The notes: generated from the sequence alone by a model not told the origin. Shown: positions 20,356-31,400, counted from the first letter of the stretch. The stretch is 64,000 nucleotides of DNA from Gluconacetobacter azotocaptans (GCF_014174355.1 NZ_JABEQF010000013.1:28897-92896), one strand, 5' to 3'. Numbers and translations are program-made.

Positions 20356-21621
20356 TTATGCGTCCTTCCGGTTCCACCAGGATTCGACGGCGCGATCCAG
20401 CGTCGCACGCAGGATCTCGTCGCCGATCAGATCGACGGCATCATGCAGGAACGCCTTGACCAGCATGGCCCGTGCCTCGTGCTCGGCCACGCCGCGGCTG
20501 CGCAGGTAGAACAGCTGGTCCGGATCCAGCGCGCCCACCGTGGCGCCATGGCTGCACCGCACGTCGTCGGCATAGATCTCCAGTTCCGGCTTCGCGTCGA
20601 TCTCGGCCGTCTCGGACAGCAGCAGCGCCTGGTTCATCTGGTAGCCATCGGTCTTCTGCGCCACGCGCTCGACCAGGATCTTGCCCTGGAACACCCCGCG
20701 CGCATGACCCGACAGCACGTTCTTCACCGTCTGGCGCGAATTGCAGTCCGGCGCCGCATGGGTGATGACGCTGGTCAGGTCGGCATGCTGCCGATCGTCC
20801 AGAAGCTGCGCCCCGTTCACATGGACGACGGCGCCAGGGGCGGCCAGCCGGACATGGACCTCGTGCCGCGCCAGGGCGGCGCCCAGGGTCAGCGTGAAGC
20901 TGTCATACTCGCCACCCGCGCCGATTTCGGCGTGGACGACCGCCAGATGCTGCGCCGTCGGAGCCTCGGCCTGCATCTTGGCATGCCCCAGGCGCGCGCC
21001 GTCGGCGACCACAATGTCGAAAACCGGATTGTTCAGATATGCACCCCGCCCGACCGACAGGTCGAGGACCGACAGCGCGGCCCCCTGCCCCAGTTCGATC
21101 CGGTGGCGCGGATGGAACGAGATCGGCGTCCCGTCTTCGGCCACCCCGATCGACAGCAGCAGCAGCCGCCCGGCATCGGCACCGGGCGCGACGCGCAGCA
21201 CCAGCCCGTCCTCGGCCAGGATGGCGTTCAGGGCGCTGGCGACGTCGTCATCCGAAGCCTCGTCGGTCGCATGGAAACGGCCCGCCGACACCCCGTCCGG
21301 CAGGGACGACAGCGACGGATCGAAACGCCCGTTGACGAACACCGCCCGCCGCAGGTCGGGGCCCAGCCCGACGGCCTGCTCGGCCTCGGTCAGGATCGCA
21401 CGGACCGTCGCATCGTCAGGCGTCGCCGGCGCCGCGGCGAAGGGAATGTCGCCCAGCGCGCGCAGCGAGGTGTATTTCCATGCCTCGATCCCGGTGCGCG
21501 GCAGCCCCGTCCGGCGCAGCGTATCCGCCGCCCGGTCGCGCGCCGGATTCGTTCCGGCCCGCGCGGCATAGCGGTCCAGGAACGCGGCGGCGCTGACGCC
21601 GGCGGGGGCGAACGCGTTCAC
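20356..21621 (-). CDS. sufD: Fe-S cluster assembly protein SufD
   Basis: SufD pairs with SufB in the SufBC2D scaffold complex that builds Fe-S clusters. It has 421 residues. The N-terminus carries the family segment RTGIEAWKYTSLRALGD, and the beta-helix core ends with the conserved SHGATVGALDPDQLFYLRSRGV segment. The start overlaps the sufC stop by 4 bases, indicating translational coupling. Complete and in the expected order. Confidence 0.95.
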   Translation of the reverse strand: MNAFAPAGVSAAAFLDRYAARAGTNPARDRAADTLRRTGLPRTGIEAWKYTSLRALGDIPFAAAPATPDDATVRAILTEAEQAVGLGPDLRRAVFVNGRFDPSLSSLPDGVSAGRFHATDEASDDDVASALNAILAEDGLVLRVAPGADAGRLLLLSIGVAEDGTPISFHPRHRIELGQGAALSVLDLSVGRGAYLNNPVFDIVVADGARLGHAKMQAEAPTAQHLAVVHAEIGAGGEYDSFTLTLGAALARHEVHVRLAAPGAVVHVNGAQLLDDRQHADLTSVITHAAPDCNSRQTVKNVLSGHARGVFQGKILVERVAQKTDGYQMNQALLLSETAEIDAKPELEIYADDVRCSHGATVGALDPDQLFYLRSRGVAEHEARAMLVKAFLHDAVDLIGDEILRATLDRAVESWWNRKDA

Positions 21622-22391
21622 GCGGCCTCCGCCAGGAAGCGGGCATATCCCTGCGCTTCCAGTTGCTTGGCCAGTTCGGGACCGCCGCTATGGATGATCC
21701 GCCCGCGCGCCATGACATGGATGCGGTCGGGAACGATATAATCCAGCAGGCGCTGATGATGGGTGATGACCAGCGCCGAGAAATCGGGCGAGCGCAGGGA
21801 ATTCACGCCCTCGGCCACGATACGCAGGGCGTCGATGTCCAGTCCGCTGTCCGTCTCGTCCAGGATGGCGAAGGACGGGGCCAGCATGCGCATCTGCAGC
21901 ACCTCGTTGCGCTTCTTCTCGCCCCCCGAGAACCCGACATTGACGTTGCGCTTCAGCATGTCGTCGGACATCGACAGGTGCTTGGTCTCCTGCCGGACGG
22001 CCTTGAGGAACGCCACCGCGTCCAGTTCGTCCTGCCCGCGCGCGCGGCGCACTGCGTTGACCGCCGTGCGCAGGAAGTTCGCATTGTTCACGCCCGGCAG
22101 TTCGACCGGCGCCTGGAACGCCAGGAACAGGCCCAGCGCCGCACGCTCCTCGGGCTCCAGCGCCAGCAGGTCCTGGCCCTTGAAGGTCGCGCTACCGCCC
22201 GTCACCTCGTAATCCTCGCGCCCGGCCAGGACGTAGGACAGGGTGGATTTGCCCGATCCGTTCGGCCCCATGATCGCATGGACCTCGCCGGCCGGGATCT
22301 CCAGATCGACGCCGCGCAGGATCTCCTTGTCCGTCCCGCCATCCGAGATTTTGGCGCAGAGGCCGGAGATCTTTACAAACTCGTTGCTCAC
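21618..22391 (-). CDS. sufC: SUF system ATPase SufC
   Basis: An ABC-type ATPase that drives conformational change in the SufBC2D scaffold. It has about 257 residues. Walker A is GPNGSGKST, the signature is FSGGEKKRNEVLQM and Walker B is AILDETDSGLDIDAL, the distinctive SufC form with ETDSGLD. The start is a choice between ATG at 22400 and GTG at 22391. I prefer the GTG because GGAGA sits 9 bases before it but directly abuts the ATG. It follows sufB by fewer than 20 bases. Confidence 0.95.
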   Translation of the reverse strand: MSNEFVKISGLCAKISDGGTDKEILRGVDLEIPAGEVHAIMGPNGSGKSTLSYVLAGREDYEVTGGSATFKGQDLLALEPEERAALGLFLAFQAPVELPGVNNANFLRTAVNAVRRARGQDELDAVAFLKAVRQETKHLSMSDDMLKRNVNVGFSGGEKKRNEVLQMRMLAPSFAILDETDSGLDIDALRIVAEGVNSLRSPDFSALVITHHQRLLDYIVPDRIHVMARGRIIHSGGPELAKQLEAQGYARFLAEAA

Positions 22392-22407
22392 GTCACTCAT
22401 TCTCCGT

Positions 22408-23898
<1,491 letters not shown>

Positions 23899-23912
23899 GT
23901 CTTCCTGCTCCC

Positions 23913-24407
23913 TCAGACCGCGGCGGCGGAACCGGCGACGGACGTTTCGTGGCCCCCGCTTGTATCCTGCCCCCTGGCACCATGGCATTCCCGCGCCCCG
24001 GGCTGCTGCCGATTATGACCTTGCATGTCAGCGAGCGTGATCGAGGACAAGGCCCCCCGGATCGCATCGTTGACCGCATCCCACTGCCCGCACACCCCGC
24101 ACAGCACGCGCGCATCGCATCCGCCGCCATCGACGCAGGCCGTCAGCGAAATCGGGCCGTCCACGGCGGTAATGACCCGGGCCACCGATATATCGTTCAG
24201 CGGACGGGCCAGCCGATACCCTCCCCGCGCGCCGCGCAGCGATACCACCAGATCATGGGCCGCCAGGATCTTCAGCACCTTGGCGACGGTGGGTTCGGGG
24301 ATGCTGGTGGCCTGCGACAGGGCGGGCGACGTCATCACGTCGTCCTGCTGCCCCAGGCGCACCAGGGCCACGACGGCGTAATCGGTCAGCTTCGACAGTT
24401 TCAGCAT
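23913..24407 (-). CDS. Rrf2-family Fe-S regulator of the suf operon (IscR/SufR-like)
   Basis: A winged-helix transcription regulator of 164 residues. The HTH region covers residues 1-70 ([16 protein letters not shown] ... [27 protein letters not shown]). Cys91, Cys97 and Cys103 have the C-X5-C-X5-C spacing of IscR's cluster ligands, and a further Cys106 follows. The gene leads the suf operon and ends 14 bases before sufB. A perfect palindrome at 24450-24465 lies 43 bases before its start, so autoregulation by cluster status is the likely logic. The C-terminal tail of about 35 residues is Gly/Ser/Gln-rich. Confidence 0.93.
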   Translation of the reverse strand: MLKLSKLTDYAVVALVRLGQQDDVMTSPALSQATSIPEPTVAKVLKILAAHDLVVSLRGARGGYRLARPLNDISVARVITAVDGPISLTACVDGGGCDARVLCGVCGQWDAVNDAIRGALSSITLADMQGHNRQQPGARECHGARGQDTSGGHETSVAGSAAAV

Positions 24408-24449
24408 CCGTCCCCCACCCGCCGACCGGTCTCGCGACCATAGCGGACC

Positions 24450-24465
24450 AAATCAGTACTGATTT
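24450..24465. promoter_or_regulatory. Perfect 16-bp palindrome, candidate operator of the suf operon
   Basis: AAATCAGTACTGATTT is its own reverse complement and is AT-rich against GC-rich surroundings. It lies 43 bases upstream of the suf regulator start and within 30-50 bases of a TTGACG hexamer (24494-24499, minus strand). The size and symmetry suit binding of an Rrf2 dimer. A second, shorter palindrome, CGATGCATCG, is at 24480-24489. Binding by the adjacent regulator is inference. Confidence 0.6.
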
Positions 24466-24530
24466 ACCACCAGATGAGACGATGCATCGCCATCGTCAAG
24501 TGCAATCGGCACAATCCTGCCCGCCGCTTC

Positions 24531-25823
24531 CTATCCGGCGCCGGGGCCGAACATCAGCCGCAGGGCCAGCGACAGCGCCGCCCCGGCCAGGAACCCGACC
24601 AGCGTGCCGTTCAGCCGCACGAACTGCAGATCCTTGCCCACCCGCAATTCCAGCCGCGACGCCAGCAGGTCGGCATCCCACCCCGCGACGACCGAGGCAA
24701 TGAAGCGCGACAGCCGGTCGCAGACGAAGGGCAGGCCGCGCAGGATCATGCCGCGCGCGCCCGCCGTCACCCGCTGGCGCAGCGCCTGGTCCTCGCGCAT
24801 CTGTCCGGCCAGATGCCGCAGCGCGTCCCGCACGATAGACGCCGACCAGCCGTCGGGCTGGGCCATGTCGGCCTCGATCATCAGACGCATGCGCCGCCAG
24901 ACATCGCCGCTCCAGCCCCGGATGCTTTCATGGGTCATCACGCCCATGATCGCGTCCGTGATCTCGCGCCGCCGCTCGGGGTCCGTCTCGATCCGGTCGA
25001 TCTCGGCGCGGACCCAGGTCGTGAAGCCTTCGCGCAGCTCGGAATTCTGGGGATCGACGCGGTCCAGCTCATGATTCACCGAAATCAGGACCTTGGTCGC
25101 GATCGATCCGCCGATGGCCCAGCCCAGGATGCGCCCCCCCTGTTCGCGCACCCGGTCCTCGATGATCGTGCGCAGGGCCGCCTCCTTGGCCTTCAGCCCG
25201 TCCTTCAGGCGCGCCAGCAGGAAGGACAGGACCTCCTGGTGGCGGTCGCCTTCCACCAGCGCGCGCAGGGTCCGTGCGACCACGGGCGCCACCTCCTCGC
25301 CCCCCAGGATCACCGGCAGGATCCGGCCCATGGCCGAGCCCGCGCGCCCGTCCTGCAGCCGGTCCATGACCGGCGGCGCGGCCTGGGCCAGCGCGCGGCT
25401 GACGGTCTCGGCCGTCGACGAGTCAGCCAGCACCCCCGCCAGCATGCCGGGCAGGTCGATCCGGTCCAGGGCCGCGTTGACGTCGGCCTCGGTAAAGACG
25501 TGGGTCGCCACGAAGCGGCCCAGGGCCTCGCCCAGCCGCGCCTTCTGCGCCGGCAGGATCGCGGTATGGGGAATCGGCAGGCCCATGGGCCGGCGGAACA
25601 GGGCCGTGACGGCGAACCAGTCCGCCAGGCCGCCGACCACCCCGGCCTTGGCGCCCGACCGCAGGACGTCCAGCCACAGACCGTCCGCCACCAGGCCCGC
25701 GGCCGGCGCGGCGTAGCCTGCCATCGTCAGGACGCCCATCCCGGCCAGCAGGCCCGTCGCCGCGCGGCGATAGCGTCGCAATACAAGCCACGCGGCCATG
25801 TCCGCTTCGGGAATCGTGTTCAT
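24531..25823 (-). CDS. DUF445 family membrane-anchored protein
   Basis: A protein of about 430 residues of the DUF445 (YjiN-like) family. An N-terminal hydrophobic stretch (ATGLLAGMGVLTMAGYAAPAAG) is followed by the family landmark GLADWFAVTALFRRPMGLPIPHTAILP and a long helical region. A C-terminal hydrophobic segment (GTLVGFLAGAALSLALRLMFG) suggests two membrane anchors. The biochemical role of the family is unknown. Start choice is uncertain: ATG 25823 or ATG 25799. It diverges from the ppc-like gene across a 187-base gap. Confidence 0.8.
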   Translation of the reverse strand: MNTIPEADMAAWLVLRRYRRAATGLLAGMGVLTMAGYAAPAAGLVADGLWLDVLRSGAKAGVVGGLADWFAVTALFRRPMGLPIPHTAILPAQKARLGEALGRFVATHVFTEADVNAALDRIDLPGMLAGVLADSSTAETVSRALAQAAPPVMDRLQDGRAGSAMGRILPVILGGEEVAPVVARTLRALVEGDRHQEVLSFLLARLKDGLKAKEAALRTIIEDRVREQGGRILGWAIGGSIATKVLISVNHELDRVDPQNSELREGFTTWVRAEIDRIETDPERRREITDAIMGVMTHESIRGWSGDVWRRMRLMIEADMAQPDGWSASIVRDALRHLAGQMREDQALRQRVTAGARGMILRGLPFVCDRLSRFIASVVAGWDADLLASRLELRVGKDLQFVRLNGTLVGFLAGAALSLALRLMFGPGAG

Positions 25824-26010
25824 CCCCCCGTCGATACCATTCTGCGGACAGGGACCCAAGGATTCATGCCCGCCGCGCCGCGCGTCCAGGCGCGTCGCCA
25901 TCCGGGCAGAGGTCCAAATTCACTGTGATATCGGGTGGCAGACATTGCGATGTGAACGCGAACATGAAACCCTACGGCGCAGGTACGGATTAGACGATTG
26001 GGACCGCGCG

Positions 26011-28818
26011 ATGACCGAAACCACTTCCCATGACGCGGCGGAGATGCTGCTCGACCTCGCACGGCAGGCCGTCGCGGATGGGCATGATTCGTCGTCGGGC
26101 AACCCGGTCATTACGCTGGCCCGCCGAATCGGCCGGCAGATCACGTCCGGTGCCCTGTCGACCGAAACCTTGGAAGAGGTCGTCCGGCACCTGCGCGACG
26201 ATGCCTTCCGCACGCGCGCCGAACGGCTGCGCGCCTATGTCGACGGCACCGACGACGCCATCGTCGCGGAACGCATGCGCGCTGTCGCACGGACGGTCGC
26301 GGAAGATCCCGTCCCGGATGGCACGCCCGCCAGCTTCGGCCATTTCCGCAGAACGGTGGAGCGCAGCCGCTTTGCCGCCGTCTTCACCGCACACCCGACC
26401 TTCGCGCTGGCCAACCCGGTTTATGAACGGCTGGCCGTCATGGCGTCGGACGACACGGGCCAGAAGGCCGCACTGCCGGTGCTGGCGACGCATCGCCGCA
26501 CCGCACCCCCGACCCTGGACGAGGAATTTGCCCTGGCCACGGCGGCGATCCTGCGGGGACGTACCGCGCTGGACCGCCTGACCCGCACCCTGCTGGACGA
26601 GGCCCAGGCGCGCTGGCCGCGCGAATGGACGGTGCTCAGCCCCCGGCCGGTGATCCTGACCAGTTGGGTCGGCTACGACACCGACGGGCGGACCGATATC
26701 GGCTGGTGGGATACCATCCGCCTGCGCCTGCGCATGAAGCACCTGCAACTGACGCGGCTTCAGGACCAGGTCGCACCGCTGCGTCCGATCGCGGACGGGC
26801 TGCATGAACGCATCGCCCGCGCGCTGGGCGCCGTCAGCGCGCAGATCGACGCCTGCCCGACGGGGCCCGACCCCGAATCGGTCGCCGCCTTCGCCGCCGT
26901 GCTGATCGGCCGGCGGGACGAGGCGATCGCCCGCGCCAGCGACCTGGCGTCGTCGTTCCAGGAAGCCATCGACACCGCCGCCCCCGAACACCGCATGGCC
27001 CTGGCCGTCGCCCGCGCGGGCTTCATGGCGCACGGCATGGCAGCGGCGCACACCCATGTCCGCCTCAATTCGACGCAGATCCACAATGTCGCGCGGCAGC
27101 GGCTGGGCATCGAGGACAGTCCGGAAATACCGTCGCAGCGCCGCGGCCTGTTGACCCGGATCAACGAGGCGCTGGACCGGGTCGAACCGGTCGAGGTCGA
27201 TTTCGGTTCGCTGCTGGCCGAGCAGGCCACCGCCGCGCGCCTAATGATGACGGTGCGCCATATCGTCCGACACATCGACCGCGAAAGCCCCGTCCGCTTC
27301 CTGATTGCCGAGACCGAGAGCGGCTACACCCTGCTGACTGCCCTGTGGCTGGCCAAGAGCTTCGGAATCGACGAACAGATCGAAATCTCGCCGCTGTTCG
27401 AGACGCAGGAGGCCCTGGAAAACGGCGCGCATATCATCGAGGAAGCGCTGCATTCCCCCCATTGGCGTGACTATATGCGCCGCACCGGCAAGCTGAGCCT
27501 GCAGTTCGGCTATTCCGATTCGGGCCGTTATGTGGGGCAGCTGGCCGCGACCTACCTGATCGAGCGGCTGCGGCTGAAGATCTGCGACCTGCTGCGCCGC
27601 TGGGACCTGACGGATGTCGAGGTCATCCTGTTCGACACCCACGGGGAAAGCATCGGGCGCGGCGCGCATCCCTTCCGCCTGGCCGACCGGTTCGACTATC
27701 TGTCGCCGCTGCACGCCCGCGCGGTGTTCGCCGGCACGGGCCTGCGAATCCGCGAGGAAGCGGCCTTCCAGGGCGGCGACGGCTATCTGCTGTTCGGCAC
27801 CCAGGCGCTGGCGGACGCGACCGTCAGCATCATCGCATCGCATATCTTCGCGCCCACGCCGCTGGACCGCGACCCGGTCTATGACGAACCCGATTTCTCG
27901 GCCGATTTCTTCTCGACCATCGGCGCCGGCATGGCGGGGCTGGTCGAGGACCCGGGCTATGCCGCCCTGCTGGGCGCTTTCGGCCCCTCCCTGATCGACA
28001 AGACCGGGTCCCGCCCCTCGGCCCGCCAGAGCGACGCGGCCGCGGCCACAACGCGGATCAGCCATCCCAGCCAGCTGCGCGCCATTCCCAACAACGCCAT
28101 CCTGCAACAGCTGGGCTGGTGCGCGAACACCATCCAGGGCCTGGGCTCGGCCGCGGCACGCCATCCCGAAACGTTCGAGGAATTCCTGACCAGAAGCCCG
28201 CGTTTCCGCCGCGCGCTGGATTTCGCATCGCACGCGCTGGCGCATTCCGACGATACGGTCCTGCGCGCGGTGATCTACATGCTCGACCCCGACATGTGGC
28301 TGGGCCGTGCGACGGCCGAGACCGACCCCGCGCGGCGCGACGCTTTCCTGGCGCTGATGAACGGGCTGGAGCGCCTGAATTTCTGGGCCAGCACGCAGGC
28401 GATGTTCCGCCGTATCCAGTCGGACCACCTGGCGCTGCGCAAGGCGTGGCAACATGCCCCCGGCATGCAGCCCGAGGAGATGCTGCTGCATGCCATCCGG
28501 ATCGCCACGATCGAGCAGATCTGGCTGCTGTCGACCCGCATCCCCTATTTCGCGCCGCGCAACGCCTTCACCCGCGACGTGCTGACGACCCGCGTGCTGT
28601 GCCTGGAAATTCCCGCCGCCCTGCGGGAACTGGAACATATCTTCCCCTACGCCACCGGCAGCGGGCTGGACCTCGATTTCCACGAGGCCCATGGCCCGCG
28701 CAACGACGGCGCCTATGCGCGCGAGCACACCGAGATCTTCGATCCGATGCTGCGGCTGTTCAATCTGGTGCGGGAAACCGGCATGGCGGTGATGCACCAT
28801 GTCGGAGCATTCGGCTGA
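26011..28818 (+). CDS. ppc: Phosphoenolpyruvate carboxylase family protein, divergent
   Basis: The protein has 935 residues, the length of PEP carboxylase, which makes oxaloacetate from PEP and bicarbonate. Landmarks remain: FTAHPT with His128, a SWVGYDTDGRTDI segment in place of the usual SWxGGDRDGNP, GYSDSGRYVG at 500-509, SIGRG at 547-551 and GSRP at 666-669. Several motifs differ from textbook PEPC. The HGRGG loop is replaced by DTHGE (542-546), and Lys of SNKDG and the C-terminal RNTG are not seen. The start ATG has GGGACC upstream. Acetic acid bacteria rely on PEPC for anaplerosis, so activity may be retained; that needs testing. The 3' end may overlap the next gene. Confidence 0.75.
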   Translation: MTETTSHDAAEMLLDLARQAVADGHDSSSGNPVITLARRIGRQITSGALSTETLEEVVRHLRDDAFRTRAERLRAYVDGTDDAIVAERMRAVARTVAEDPVPDGTPASFGHFRRTVERSRFAAVFTAHPTFALANPVYERLAVMASDDTGQKAALPVLATHRRTAPPTLDEEFALATAAILRGRTALDRLTRTLLDEAQARWPREWTVLSPRPVILTSWVGYDTDGRTDIGWWDTIRLRLRMKHLQLTRLQDQVAPLRPIADGLHERIARALGAVSAQIDACPTGPDPESVAAFAAVLIGRRDEAIARASDLASSFQEAIDTAAPEHRMALAVARAGFMAHGMAAAHTHVRLNSTQIHNVARQRLGIEDSPEIPSQRRGLLTRINEALDRVEPVEVDFGSLLAEQATAARLMMTVRHIVRHIDRESPVRFLIAETESGYTLLTALWLAKSFGIDEQIEISPLFETQEALENGAHIIEEALHSPHWRDYMRRTGKLSLQFGYSDSGRYVGQLAATYLIERLRLKICDLLRRWDLTDVEVILFDTHGESIGRGAHPFRLADRFDYLSPLHARAVFAGTGLRIREEAAFQGGDGYLLFGTQALADATVSIIASHIFAPTPLDRDPVYDEPDFSADFFSTIGAGMAGLVEDPGYAALLGAFGPSLIDKTGSRPSARQSDAAAATTRISHPSQLRAIPNNAILQQLGWCANTIQGLGSAAARHPETFEEFLTRSPRFRRALDFASHALAHSDDTVLRAVIYMLDPDMWLGRATAETDPARRDAFLALMNGLERLNFWASTQAMFRRIQSDHLALRKAWQHAPGMQPEEMLLHAIRIATIEQIWLLSTRIPYFAPRNAFTRDVLTTRVLCLEIPAALRELEHIFPYATGSGLDLDFHEAHGPRNDGAYAREHTEIFDPMLRLFNLVRETGMAVMHHVGAFG

Positions 28819-28910
28819 CGGGCGGCCGGCCCCGCCACGACTGGCGGGTCAGCGAACCGCCCCCGCCCGTCGGCCCGCCGCTGGAAGCCGCGACCGGCAT
28901 CCGGCGGGTC

Positions 28911-29678
28911 GTGGCGCCCAATCCCGGCCCGATGACCGGCAATGGCACCAACAGCTGGCTGGTCGAGCATTCCGCCGGCACGGCGGTCATCGACCCCGGC
29001 CCGGACGACGCCGCCCATCTGCGCGCCATCGTAGCGGCGGCGCGCGGGCCGATCACCCATATCCTGCTGACCCATACCCACCGCGACCACCTGGAGGGCG
29101 CGCGCCCGCTGGCCGAAATGACCGGCGCGCCGGTCTGCGCCTATCGGCACAGCGCCTGTGCGACCTTCTCCCCCGATATCGCGCTGGACGACGGCGCCCC
29201 GGTCGCGACCCTGACCGCGCTGCATACGCCGGGACACGCCGCCGACCATCTGTGTTTCGCCACGGGGGACGGAATCGTGTTTACCGGCGACCACATCATG
29301 GGCTGGTCGACGACGATGGTCCCACCGGCCCCGCACGGGTCGGTCCGACTGTTCCTGGACAGCCTGGACAAGGTGCTGGACCGTGACGCACGCCTGCTGC
29401 TGCCCGCGCATGGCCCGCCCATCCCCAGCCCCGTCCTGTGCATCCGGGGGCTGATCGCCCATCGCCTGGCGCGCGAGGACAGCATCCTGGCGGCCCTGCC
29501 GGACGAACCGGCCACGCTGGACGACATCCTGCGCCGCGTCTATCGCGCCATCCGTCCCGCGCTGCGCCGGGCGGCGGAGTTGAACCTGCTGGCCCATCTG
29601 GAAAAATTGCGCGACGACGGCCGCGCCGTTCACGATCACGACACCTGGCGCGCCGTCCGCGACGGCACGACCGCCTGA
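28911..29678 (+). CDS. Metallo-beta-lactamase-fold hydrolase (LACTB2/GloB-like)
   Basis: A zinc hydrolase of about 255 residues. The metal-binding motif HTHRDH is at 55-60, followed by HTPGHAADH and FTGDHIMG, which supply the remaining ligands. A C-terminal winged-helix-like region (AELNLLAHLEKLRDDGR) matches the LACTB2-like subgroup, whose members act on thioesters or RNA. The start is a problem. Sequence resembling the N-terminus of homologues (SEPPPPVGPPLEAATGIRR) precedes the GTG at 28911 in frame, but no ATG, GTG or TTG lies between there and the ppc stop. The true start may be a rare codon. Confidence 0.82.
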   Translation: MAPNPGPMTGNGTNSWLVEHSAGTAVIDPGPDDAAHLRAIVAAARGPITHILLTHTHRDHLEGARPLAEMTGAPVCAYRHSACATFSPDIALDDGAPVATLTALHTPGHAADHLCFATGDGIVFTGDHIMGWSTTMVPPAPHGSVRLFLDSLDKVLDRDARLLLPAHGPPIPSPVLCIRGLIAHRLAREDSILAALPDEPATLDDILRRVYRAIRPALRRAAELNLLAHLEKLRDDGRAVHDHDTWRAVRDGTTA

Positions 29679-29720
29679 CCACCCCGGCCCGCCCCACGGG
29701 CCGGCCCACCCGGAGAGACC

Positions 29721-31370
29721 ATGTTGAAGAAACGCCTGTCGTTGCTGCTGTCCGCCTCTGTCCTGAGCCTGGGCGTGGGCGCCCCGGCGCTGGCCGACGA
29801 CCGTGCCGACGCCGCCCACTCCGCCCATTCCGCCACGCGGCCGGCCCAGCAACCCATCGAACGGACCAGCAGCGGCATGGTGACCGTCGCCGGCAAGACC
29901 ATCGCCTACCAGGCCGTCGCGGGAACATTGCTGGTCCACCCCCGAAGCTGGGACGATTCGGAGGAAACGGTCCATGAGGAGACCCCGGGCAGCGACACCC
30001 ACGCCATCGACGGCAATGCCGACGCCACCGCGTCGATGTTCTATGTCGCCTATTTCCGCAAGGACGCCCGGCCCGAGAACCGGCCGATCACCTTCGTCTA
30101 TAACGGCGGCCCCGGATCCTCGACCGTCTGGCTGCATATGGGCGCCTTCGGTCCGCGCCGGGTGGTGACGAACGACGACACCCACACCCCCGCCAGCCCC
30201 TACCGCCTGATCGACAATCCCCAGAGCCTGCTCGACGCCACCGACCTGGTGTTCATCGACGCGCCGGGTACCGGATTCGGCCGAATCAACGGCAAGGACA
30301 AGGAAAAGCTGTTCTGGGGCGTCGATGCCGACGGACAGGCCTTTGCCCGCTTCATCAGCGGCTTCCTGGCAAAGTACGGCCGCTACAACTCGCCCAAATA
30401 TCTGTTCGGCGAAAGCTATGGCACCCTGCGGTCGGCCGTCGTCGTCAACGACCTGCAAAATCAGGAAAACGTCGATTTCAACGGTGTCATCCTGCTGTCG
30501 CAGATCCTCAGCTACGACAACAGCGTCGACGAACCCGCGCTGAACCCGGGCATGGACGAACCGTTCGTGCTGGCGCTGCCGACCTATGCCGCCACGGCGT
30601 GGTACCACCACAAGCTGCCGCAACAGCCCGCCGAGCTGAAACCGTTCCTGGCCGAGGTCGAGCATTTCGCCAGCACCAACTATTTGGTGGCGCTTCAGCA
30701 GGGGGCGGCCCTGCCGGCAGCGGACCGCGACCGCATCATCGGCCGCCTGCACGATTATACCGGCCTGCCCATCGATTATATCCGCCGGGCCAACCTGCGG
30801 ATCGACGGCGGCGAGTTCTCGAAGACGCTGCAGGCGGACAGCGACATCACCACCGGCCGGCTGGACACCCGTTTCTCAGGCCCGTCGCTGGACCCGCTGA
30901 GCGAGGAAGCCGGGTACGACCCGCAATCGACCTCGATCAGTTCGGCCTATGTGTCGCTGTTCAACGATTATACGCGCAAGGTCCTGAGTTACGGCGACGG
31001 GCTGGCCTACCGGGCCGAGATCGACATTCCGCATTGGGATTTCCACCACGCCCCCGACGGCCCCGATTCCACCCCGTCCGACGGACCGGCGAACGTCATG
31101 CCTGACCTGGCCCAGGCGATGAAGACCAACCCGACGCTGAAAATCATGCTGAACGCCGGATATTTCGACCTGGCAACGCCGTACTACGAAGGCATCTACG
31201 AGATGCAGCACCTGCCTATCCCCGCGCGCCTGCAAAGGAATATCGAATTTCAGCAATATCAGTCCGGCCATATGGTCTACGCCAACATCCCGTCCCTGAC
31301 CCAATTGCACGACAATATCGCGGACTTCATCCGCCGCACCGACAACCAGGCCGAGGCGGCCACGCCGTAG
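29721..31370 (+). CDS. Periplasmic serine carboxypeptidase, peptidase family S10
   Basis: A 549-residue exported peptidase that trims residues from peptide C-termini, active at acidic pH in family members. Residues 1-25 form a signal peptide (MLKKRLSLLLSASVLSLGVG...ALA). The S10 fold is shown by YNGGPGSSTVWLHMG (127-141), the nucleophile Ser232 in GESYGT, the Asp in NAGYFDLATPY and His517 in QSGHMVY. GGAGAG lies before the ATG. It follows the metallo-beta-lactamase gene by 42 bases and faces the DMT exporter gene. An acid-active periplasmic peptidase fits an acid-producing bacterium, but that is inference. Confidence 0.92.
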   Translation: MLKKRLSLLLSASVLSLGVGAPALADDRADAAHSAHSATRPAQQPIERTSSGMVTVAGKTIAYQAVAGTLLVHPRSWDDSEETVHEETPGSDTHAIDGNADATASMFYVAYFRKDARPENRPITFVYNGGPGSSTVWLHMGAFGPRRVVTNDDTHTPASPYRLIDNPQSLLDATDLVFIDAPGTGFGRINGKDKEKLFWGVDADGQAFARFISGFLAKYGRYNSPKYLFGESYGTLRSAVVVNDLQNQENVDFNGVILLSQILSYDNSVDEPALNPGMDEPFVLALPTYAATAWYHHKLPQQPAELKPFLAEVEHFASTNYLVALQQGAALPAADRDRIIGRLHDYTGLPIDYIRRANLRIDGGEFSKTLQADSDITTGRLDTRFSGPSLDPLSEEAGYDPQSTSISSAYVSLFNDYTRKVLSYGDGLAYRAEIDIPHWDFHHAPDGPDSTPSDGPANVMPDLAQAMKTNPTLKIMLNAGYFDLATPYYEGIYEMQHLPIPARLQRNIEFQQYQSGHMVYANIPSLTQLHDNIADFIRRTDNQAEAATP

Positions 31371-31400
31371 GCCCCGAAGGGCACGCCAGGCCGCCCCCGG

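Noticed and set aside
28119..28910. A much longer frame for the metallo-beta-lactamase gene starting inside ppc
   Set aside because: It would overlap about 700 bases of ppc in another frame; only the part after the ppc stop resembles the hydrolase family.
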